This document shows positions 1 to 4,415 of a DNA stretch of 5,543 nucleotides, in pieces; within the stretch, counting starts at the first letter, position 1; each line of letters begins with the position of its first letter. Location: positions 1-5,543 of the forward strand of contig JAHEFU010000198.1 of NCBI GenBank assembly GCA_024645305.1. The letters are read 5' to 3'. The stretch comes from Planctomycetales bacterium (GTDB lineage Bacteria > 4484-113 > JAFGCY01). Below the pieces are notes generated by a model. The model did not search any database, had not been told where the DNA came from, and saw nothing but the letters and a program-made list of their open reading frames with translations. The position numbers were made by a program, and so were the translations under genes.

Positions 1-8
1 ATGTTTCA

Positions 9-24
9 CTAGCCCGGCGGCTAG
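9..24. repeat. Short perfect inverted repeat CTAGCC-CGGC-GGCTAG
   Basis: Two 6-base arms are exact reverse complements around a 4-base loop. Both arms carry a TAG triplet in the frame of the downstream DUF433 remnant, so the element supplies the stops that close that frame on its 5' side. It could be the scar of an insertion or deletion, or simply a chance hairpin. No T-run follows it, so it is not a convincing terminator. Confidence 0.3.
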
Positions 25-210
25 CGCTCCAGGAGATGTTCCGTCGCCAGCAATACGCAGGGCAGGCTCGCTGGCTACCTCTCCAGCGGGCAAAGCATTG
101 AAGAGATTCTGGCAGGCTTTGACTGGCTGGAGCGGGACGATGTGCTGGCCTGCATTGAGTATGCACGGCGTTATATGACCTCCAGTGATGTAATTGATTT
201 CCCTGCATAG
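25..210 (+). pseudogene. DUF433 (VapB45-like antitoxin) gene remnant
   Basis: The frame opens after the TAG at 22-24 and ends with TAG at 208-210. From about position 73 it reads LAGYLSSGQSIEEILAGFDW and then LERDDVLACIEYARRYM. This is the typical C-terminal half of DUF433 proteins: a helix with G-x-S-x-E-E-I-L, then a 'L-x-x-x-D-V-x-A-C' helix and a 'Y-A' end. DUF433 proteins are small (about 75-100 residues) and usually act as antitoxin partners of PIN-like (DUF5615) toxins. Here the N-terminal 'GKP-x-I-x-G-T-R-x-x-V' part cannot be read, there are stops at 10-12 and 22-24, and no plausible start codon precedes the conserved block. No PIN-like toxin gene follows, because the next gene runs the opposite way and ends 8 bases downstream. 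I read it as a decayed orphan fragment. The family call is by pattern recognition only. Confidence 0.6.
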
Positions 211-217
211 TTTAAAG

Positions 218-733
218 CTACTTGTTACGCTTCCCCAACCTGAGCCAGTAGCCTTCGTAATAGGTGTAGCTGAATTTCTGCGACTTGTCATACTGCATTT
301 GGCTATCGGAATAGGAGAGCGAAACGATTATTCCATCAGCCTTCGATTCCCAGACAATGTTTTCACTCGATGCATCATTTTCCTTCCTGACCTGCTTGAA
401 CCTGCTCATGTCCAGACAGCTCTCAATGTGACTGCTTACTTCCGGCATCCTCGCATCGCATTTGAATCCGACAACCCAGAAACGTCCTTCATCATCGTTG
501 TATGGTTCATTCTCGATGACGTACTTGAGATCCCTTCCATAAACTGCACCTACCGGACTTTGCATGCTACCAGCGGGCAGGCTGAAACCAGCAAGTGGCC
601 AACTGGCAGGTATTTTTGCAGCAGCAGTTGTCGATAGGTTCTTACTTTGCGACTTGAACATCGAGGGGCAGGACGCCAGCAGCATGAGGCTGAGAATCAC
701 ATAAGCCAGGAATGTAATCTTTAATCGCAACAC
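218..733 (-). CDS. Predicted lipoprotein of unknown function
   Basis: This 171-residue protein starts with GTG at 733; no other start lies upstream before an in-frame stop (TGA at 760-758). The first 22 residues form a lipoprotein signal peptide: basic MLRLK, a hydrophobic stretch ITFLAYVILSLML, then the lipobox L-A-S-C with Cys22 as the expected lipidation site. Residue +2 is Pro rather than Asp, so in a Gram-negative host it would be expected to go to the outer membrane. The mature part is polar and contains two further Cys (about residues 91 and 105) that could form a disulfide. It ends in a Tyr/Lys-rich tail. I recognise no family. No ribosome binding site precedes the GTG. Instead a perfect TATAAT sits only 6 bases upstream, which suggests a leaderless transcript or a wrong start. 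The gene is A+T-richer than its right-hand neighbours. An overlapping open frame on the other strand (194-637) is rejected because it lacks comparable features. Confidence 0.7.
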   Translation of the reverse strand: MLRLKITFLAYVILSLMLLASCPSMFKSQSKNLSTTAAAKIPASWPLAGFSLPAGSMQSPVGAVYGRDLKYVIENEPYNDDEGRFWVVGFKCDARMPEVSSHIESCLDMSRFKQVRKENDASSENIVWESKADGIIVSLSYSDSQMQYDKSQKFSYTYYEGYWLRLGKRNK

Positions 734-739
734 TGCCGG

Positions 740-761
740 ATTATAGCACTTTAGATGTCAA
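740..761 (-). promoter_or_regulatory. Possible promoter of the lipoprotein gene
   Basis: On the minus strand a perfect TATAAT lies at 745-740 and a perfect TTGACA at 761-756. The spacer between them is only 10 bases, too short for a normal sigma70 pair, so the two boxes probably do not work together. TATAAT alone lies 6 bases from the GTG at 733. A transcript from it would begin at or near the start codon, as in the leaderless -10-only promoters known in some bacteria. Confidence 0.35.
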
Positions 762-1038
762 CAGATAAATTCAGGCGATAAGCATACATCCGCTAATTGT
801 TGCCAGCTCCGCTTGAACCGGCAGGCTTGGTAACGTACCCGTCCTTGGTCAGATATCATCTGAGCTTGCACTCCTTCCACTGCTTCCACTAATTACAGAC
901 AATCCACCCGCGGGCGTGGCTTAGAAGTGTCCATTATTGTGCGACTTGCGCCGCACCTCCCGTATTCCAGCCCGACCCGGGCGGCTTAGCCGACCGCAGG
1001 GCCAGACCGCCGAATGCTTGCATGAGGCGGAATATCAA
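746..1038. other. Non-coding stretch with no recognisable gene
   Basis: No open frame with gene-like features is found on either strand. On the minus strand, about 890-793 reads WKECKLR, stop, then YLTKDGYVTKPAGSSGAGNN and a TAG stop. This resembles the C-terminal end of a small protein broken by TGA at 858-856, and it could be a decayed gene. The right part (about 900-1030) is G+C-rich with short palindromes such as CCCGCGGG (about 910) but no tRNA-like or repeat structure that I can support. The whole stretch looks like degraded intergenic DNA between the lipoprotein gene and the operon terminator. Confidence 0.4.
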
Positions 1039-1064
1039 AAAGGCCGCCCCGCAGGACGGCCTTT
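1034..1064 (-). terminator. Rho-independent terminator of the bL25-NurA-HerA operon
   Basis: The inverted repeat AAAGGCCG (1039-1046) / CGGCCTTT (1057-1064) has a 10-base loop. Read on the minus strand, the stem ends in CGGCC followed by five T's and then GATATT, the layout of an intrinsic terminator. It lies about 37 bases past the TAG stop of the HerA-like gene, as expected for the operon's end. The plus-strand version also has a short T-run, but no plus-strand gene leads into it. Confidence 0.8.
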
Positions 1065-1079
1065 GTCATTTCAATTGTT

Positions 1080-1097
1080 GTCCGGATTGCTCCGGAC
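1080..1097 (-). other. Hairpin directly after the herA stop codon
   Basis: GTCCGG (1080-1085) and CCGGAC (1092-1097) are perfect arms around a 6-base loop, starting 3 bases past the TAG stop of the HerA-like gene. No T-run follows on the minus strand, so it is not itself an intrinsic terminator. With the terminator hairpin at 1039-1064 it forms a tandem-stem 3' end that could protect the mRNA. The functional role is inference. Confidence 0.45.
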
Positions 1098-1100
1098 CTC

Positions 1101-2861
1101 CTAATTCTCCAGATCCCGGCGGAAGGCGAAGGCGCTGACCTGGTCGCGCTCGCGGATGGCATCCAGGTCCTCTTCGTACTGGTCGCCCGGTACGCAGGTC
1201 GGATACGGGAACTTGCAGAACACCGGCTGGGTGAACTTCGCGTGCTTCAGGAGGAAGGTTCCCTTCGGCACAGTTGTCAGGCGGTTGCGCATATCCTCAT
1301 CCAGCCAGCTGTAGTTCTTCGTCATCAGCTCCGCCGGACCGGTACGGCCGTAGATCAGCGTGGATGAGTTGTCAACCACCTGCGGCTCGATCTGGCTCAT
1401 GAACTGCTCCACGCCGAACAGCGAGACACCGATGGAACGGCCTCGGGCGCAGATCTCGACCACGCTCTGCTTGATCGGGGCGCTGATGTTCGGATCCTCG
1501 GGGGCGAACTTGTTCAACTCATCAATGAAGAACACGACGCTGTCGAAGTCGCGGTGCCCGTCCTTGTTGTCCTCGATCAGGGCGGCGTAGACTCGCTTGA
1601 GGATCTTGGAAAAGACCATCGCCTGGCCGCGGTCGTTGAGGCTCTGGATGTCAACGACGAAGATGGAGCCGTTGTAGAGGTCATCCAGCGGCACATCCAC
1701 CTGGTCCACACCGCCGGTGCAGATCAGGCCGTCGTACAGGCCGGACAGGGCGTCGAGGTTCTTGGCGCACTTGTAGAAGTCTTCCTTCTCATGGCCCCGC
1801 CAGTGGGTGACGTGGCCCTGGGCCACGACGCGGCGCTCCTCGTTGATCCAGGCGATCAGCTGATCGTAGCTCCTGATCGGCTGGCGTTCGATCTGGTCCT
1901 TGACATCGACATATACCGCGTCGACGGACTCATCCCAGGAATCCTTGTCAAACAGGTAGGGGATGTCCTCGACGATTTCCTTCAGTTCCCAGATGAAATG
2001 CTCGACCTTACCGTCGCGGCGGAAGCTCTTGGTGTGGCCTTCACTGCCGCGGTCGTAGGGCGCGAACACACGCACGTTCTCGAAGGGCGTCATCTCGATG
2101 CCCAGCACGTCGTACATCTGGCGGCACTTGTTCGTGTAGGCGTCATGCTCGTCATACTGCGGGTTCGGCTTGTCGAGGTACAGGAGATCCTTACCCTTGA
2201 CGTTGAAGAACACAGCGGCGACCTTGCGCTTGTCGGTCTTGATCATCTTTTCAAGGATGGACTTGAGCAGGAATTCCACGAGGCTCGTCTTGGTCGCCAG
2301 ACCCGAGATTCCGGACATGTTCATGTGGGAACCCTCGGGGCCGATCAGGAACTCGTCGTCGAGGAAGATCGGCACGAGGCTGCCGTCGCCGTTCTCCATC
2401 ACGCCGATCGGGATGCCGCGGTTCTCCTTCACATAGTCCGACATGCCGAGGCTCCAGGCCACGCCCTCGGGGGTGGCGAAGAACACGGAGCCGCGACCGA
2501 TCGGACGGATGCGGTCGTGGGTGGCGCGGATCACGTTGACCTTGGCGATCATGATCTCCGCCAGGTCACTGGGGGGGGAGACAGTCGGATCGCCGAAGTC
2601 GTGGGAGATGTAGTCCGAGAGGAAGTTCTCGATGTCCATCACCGTGGACAGCTCGACAACGGTGCCGAAGGTCGCATGACCGTCGTCCGTCACCGCCGCC
2701 ACGATGTTACCGAGCTCCAGCGTGGATGCGCCGGCCGCCAGCCAGAAGTAGAAGTACTGCGCCGTGTTGGGGTTGGCGCGGGTACTGGCTGCCTTGCCGA
2801 TCGACCCAAAGTCGAAGTTCACATATTCAGGGAATTTGCATTCCGGTCTGCCGTTCTGCAC
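1101..2861 (-). CDS. herA: HerA-like hexameric ATPase (DUF87/FtsK-HerA clade)
   Basis: This 586-residue predicted DNA translocase would pump duplex DNA and act with a NurA nuclease in end processing. Residues about 50-140 are rich in beta strands (GNIVAAVTDDG, FGTVVEL, IAKVNVI) and fit the N-terminal HAS-barrel that precedes HerA ATPase cores. The P-loop lies at 184-193 as GISGLATKTS. It keeps the Lys-Thr-Ser but has Thr190 where Gly is usual. Walker B is at 442-448 (VVFFIDE, Asp447-Glu448), followed by LNKFAPED. ARGRSIG at 472-478 matches the HerA 'GRxxG' region with a candidate arginine finger, and LIYGRTGPAEL at 502-512 fits the sensor strand. GTG at 2861 is chosen because AGGAGG lies 7-8 bases upstream. 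The gene is last in the operon, 21 bases after the NurA-like gene, and is followed by a terminator. HerA clade membership is well supported. The biological role (repair, defence or other) is inferred. Confidence 0.88.
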   Translation of the reverse strand: MQNGRPECKFPEYVNFDFGSIGKAASTRANPNTAQYFYFWLAAGASTLELGNIVAAVTDDGHATFGTVVELSTVMDIENFLSDYISHDFGDPTVSPPSDLAEIMIAKVNVIRATHDRIRPIGRGSVFFATPEGVAWSLGMSDYVKENRGIPIGVMENGDGSLVPIFLDDEFLIGPEGSHMNMSGISGLATKTSLVEFLLKSILEKMIKTDKRKVAAVFFNVKGKDLLYLDKPNPQYDEHDAYTNKCRQMYDVLGIEMTPFENVRVFAPYDRGSEGHTKSFRRDGKVEHFIWELKEIVEDIPYLFDKDSWDESVDAVYVDVKDQIERQPIRSYDQLIAWINEERRVVAQGHVTHWRGHEKEDFYKCAKNLDALSGLYDGLICTGGVDQVDVPLDDLYNGSIFVVDIQSLNDRGQAMVFSKILKRVYAALIEDNKDGHRDFDSVVFFIDELNKFAPEDPNISAPIKQSVVEICARGRSIGVSLFGVEQFMSQIEPQVVDNSSTLIYGRTGPAELMTKNYSWLDEDMRNRLTTVPKGTFLLKHAKFTQPVFCKFPYPTCVPGDQYEEDLDAIRERDQVSAFAFRRDLEN

Positions 2862-2875
2862 TGGATTGCCTCCTA
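2862..2875 (-). promoter_or_regulatory. Strong Shine-Dalgarno site fixing the herA GTG start
   Basis: The minus strand reads TAGGAGG, then 7 bases (CAATCCA), then GTG. This perfect anti-16S match at good spacing supports the GTG start over any internal ATG. It lies in the 21-base gap after the TAA of the NurA-like gene, so herA can be loaded by ribosomes on its own. Confidence 0.8.
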
Positions 2876-2882
2876 AGCTCGG

Positions 2883-3953
2883 TTACATGCGTGCAAAGTA
2901 AGATTTGACTGTTGACTGCGTCGGGATCATGCTCTCCAGGTAGTCATTGCAGAGCTTGTGCGGGAAAATCAGCTTGTCCCAGTTCTCCGCCGGGTATGTC
3001 ACCGGCAGGCGCTCCTGCACGAGGCATGAGGAAAATGCATTGGCTCGTTCAACGGCGTCCTGATCACTGTCGGCAATGATCGTCGTGCGCAGCAGGCCGA
3101 ATTCGGGGCCAGCCTGGGCCTTCATCCGCATGCGGGTGAACCAGGTGTACTTGATGTTGGGCTCATTGCCCGTGGTGTCGGTCACCTTCATGACCTGTCC
3201 GCGCTGGAAGGCGGGGACAGTCAGCTGTGTCTCCACGAGCTCAGAATTCTGCCAGGGCACATAAACCGTGCGACTGGTGGAGATCAAGTTGTCGGACAGG
3301 CTGCTGTTGGGCAGGTCCTCGATCATGCCATCCGCCACCAGGACATTTGAAAGATCTGAACCTTCCTTCTCCCGCCACTGATTGCGGATGTCCGCACGCA
3401 GCTGGCTGGTGATCTCATGCGCCTTGCGCACTGCGGAGATCCGCATCTGCGTGTATTCATCACGGTCCGCAGCGGAATCCACCAGGTCGATCTTGTCATC
3501 GCCGCGAAAACGTTCCAGTACGCCGCTGTCCTCCACGAAGCGGAAGGGCAGCAGCACATTGAAACGCAGCTGGGGCTCGCCCCAGACCTTGAAGCGGCGG
3601 TCAATGCGCTGCAGCACGATGGCACCGGTGATGGCGTAGTGCACCGGGACTTCCTGGCCCTTCACGATGAAGTGACCGACAAGCTGGGTGCGCTGCAGGG
3701 TGCGTGAGAAGAATTTCAGGCTCAGGCTGTGTGAAGCCGGGTTGGTGTGGAAATTCGTACTGTTCTCGGGCTGGCTGAATGAATCCAGCCGGAAGTTGTG
3801 GTAGCCCTCACGGACGCGGAACAGATCCTCCTCAATGCTTTCGGCGGGACTGTTGCGGCCCTTGAGGTCTGCAAGCAGGCGGTGGATGCGGTGCAGGTGA
3901 CCGCGGCTTTCCTCAGCCTGGGCTATTGCGTGGGACCGGCCTGCTTCGTCCAT
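2883..3953 (-). CDS. nurA: NurA-like nuclease domain protein, HerA partner
   Basis: The C-terminal two thirds of this 356-residue protein follow the NurA pattern. There is an 'Asp-Gly' strand VLVADGMIED (204-213, Asp208), the strand block QRGQVMKV (250-257), YTWFTRMR (269-276), GPEFGLLRTTI (282-292) and the C-terminal RLPVTYP...LIFPHKLCNDYLESM (315-342). These match NurA's 'sWyxRl', 'GLvRvE' and 'LyPIxxxExyLr' elements. NurA is a Mn-dependent 5'-3' nuclease that binds the HerA hexamer, and HerA is indeed the next gene. The N-terminus (1-60) is charged and probably helical. The usual first motif 'VDGS' is not seen; the best-aligned place is HFIVKGQEVP (about 94-103), with Lys98 in place of Asp. 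The ATG at 3953 overlaps the bL25 stop (TGATG) and has no clear SD, so its translation is probably coupled. Family call by motif order; nuclease activity is uncertain. Confidence 0.7.
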   Translation of the reverse strand: MDEAGRSHAIAQAEESRGHLHRIHRLLADLKGRNSPAESIEEDLFRVREGYHNFRLDSFSQPENSTNFHTNPASHSLSLKFFSRTLQRTQLVGHFIVKGQEVPVHYAITGAIVLQRIDRRFKVWGEPQLRFNVLLPFRFVEDSGVLERFRGDDKIDLVDSAADRDEYTQMRISAVRKAHEITSQLRADIRNQWREKEGSDLSNVLVADGMIEDLPNSSLSDNLISTSRTVYVPWQNSELVETQLTVPAFQRGQVMKVTDTTGNEPNIKYTWFTRMRMKAQAGPEFGLLRTTIIADSDQDAVERANAFSSCLVQERLPVTYPAENWDKLIFPHKLCNDYLESMIPTQSTVKSYFARM

Positions 3954-4243
3954 CAGCTCTTGACCACGAAGTCGAGATGCTGGAAGGCCTTCATCACCGG
4001 CTCGTAACGGATCTCGTTGATCGTCACGGGGATGCTCTGACCGTCATAGTTGAGCACATACTCGGCGCGCTTGCCGTTGCGCTTGATCAGAAGCTCACAC
4101 TTCCGGAGTTCAAGCTGGATCGCGACGGGTTCCTTGTAGGAACCGCCGTAAAGATTGCCGGGCAGGATGTCCTTGACACGGAGCTTCTTGCATTTCTCCT
4201 TGCCGAAATCCGTCCGTTTTTCCGCTGTCAGTTCGATAGCCAT
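3953..4243 (-). CDS. rplY: Ribosomal protein bL25 (L25/Ctc family)
   Basis: This 96-residue protein is close in length to the short E. coli L25. It begins MAIELTAEKRTDFGK, then KKLRVKDILPGNLYGG, KEPVAIQLE, and ends EIRYEPVMKAFQHLDFVV. These fit the L25 hallmarks 'R...GKgxxRRLRxxgxxPavlYGg' and 'exqxdPvxxxxxHvDF'. bL25 binds 5S rRNA in the large subunit; some members (Ctc) are stress-induced. I chose ATG at 4243 because GAGG lies about 11 bases upstream and the family's N-terminus starts here. The frame stays open to a GTG at 4279, which would add 12 atypical residues. The gene is first in the minus-strand operon behind a good promoter. Its TGA overlaps the ATG of the NurA-like gene by one base. 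The usual neighbours (prs, pth) are absent within the window, so it could be a second, specialised copy. Confidence 0.88.
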   Translation of the reverse strand: MAIELTAEKRTDFGKEKCKKLRVKDILPGNLYGGSYKEPVAIQLELRKCELLIKRNGKRAEYVLNYDGQSIPVTINEIRYEPVMKAFQHLDFVVKS

Positions 4244-4293
4244 TTCAGGGTATACCTCTTCGTTATTCCGCTTGTCCACTAATGGAACTTATA

Positions 4294-4322
4294 AGGATAA
4301 AGCAGACTGCAAGCGGTGTCAA
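4294..4322 (-). promoter_or_regulatory. Sigma70-type promoter of the bL25-NurA-HerA operon
   Basis: The minus strand has a perfect -35 TTGACA (4322-4317), a spacer of exactly 17 bases and a -10 TATCCT (4299-4294, 4 of 6 matches). The predicted start of transcription near 4287 gives a leader of roughly 40-45 bases before the ATG at 4243, with the GAGG ribosome site inside it. No other promoter is seen between the three genes, so it probably drives all of them. Confidence 0.7.
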
Positions 4323-4332
4323 GCCACTTACT

Positions 4333-4338
4333 TATAGT
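4333..4338 (+). promoter_or_regulatory. Possible -10 box for the polymerase gene
   Basis: TATAGT matches 5 of 6 positions of the -10 consensus and would give a leader of about 70 bases before the ATG at 4416. No good -35 lies at 16-18 bases upstream, so support is weak. A second A+T-rich box, TATATA at 4401-4406, lies 9 bases from the ATG and would give a nearly leaderless message. Either way the two divergent transcription units share a 172-base control region. Confidence 0.22.
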
Positions 4339-4415
4339 GTACGCGCGTTATTACCCTGCAAATCCCCGGATTGGTCGGGTAAACTCAGTTCCAGCCGGAT
4401 TATATAGGGCGGATC

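Noticed and set aside
194..637. A 147-codon open frame on the plus strand
   Set aside because: It overlaps the lipoprotein gene in antisense and shows no signal, motif or ribosome site. The minus-strand frame has a proper lipobox.
735..745. The 11-mer GCCGGATTATA appearing here and again near 4394-4404
   Set aside because: Several 11-base repeats are expected by chance in 5.5 kb, and the two copies face different genes in different orientations.
925..950. GTGTCCATTATTGTGCGAC-like sequence resembling an insertion-sequence end
   Set aside because: I found no second copy in inverted orientation, no target duplication and no transposase, so the resemblance is not supported.
1554..2876. A 440-codon open frame on the plus strand, antisense to the HerA-like gene
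   Set aside because: It covers the HerA-like gene in mirror frame. Its product is a V/L/D/H-rich string without domains, as expected from high-G+C codon bias, while the minus strand has a full ATPase with SD.
3926..4282. A 118-codon open frame on the plus strand
   Set aside because: It is antisense to the bL25 gene, whose family match is strong.
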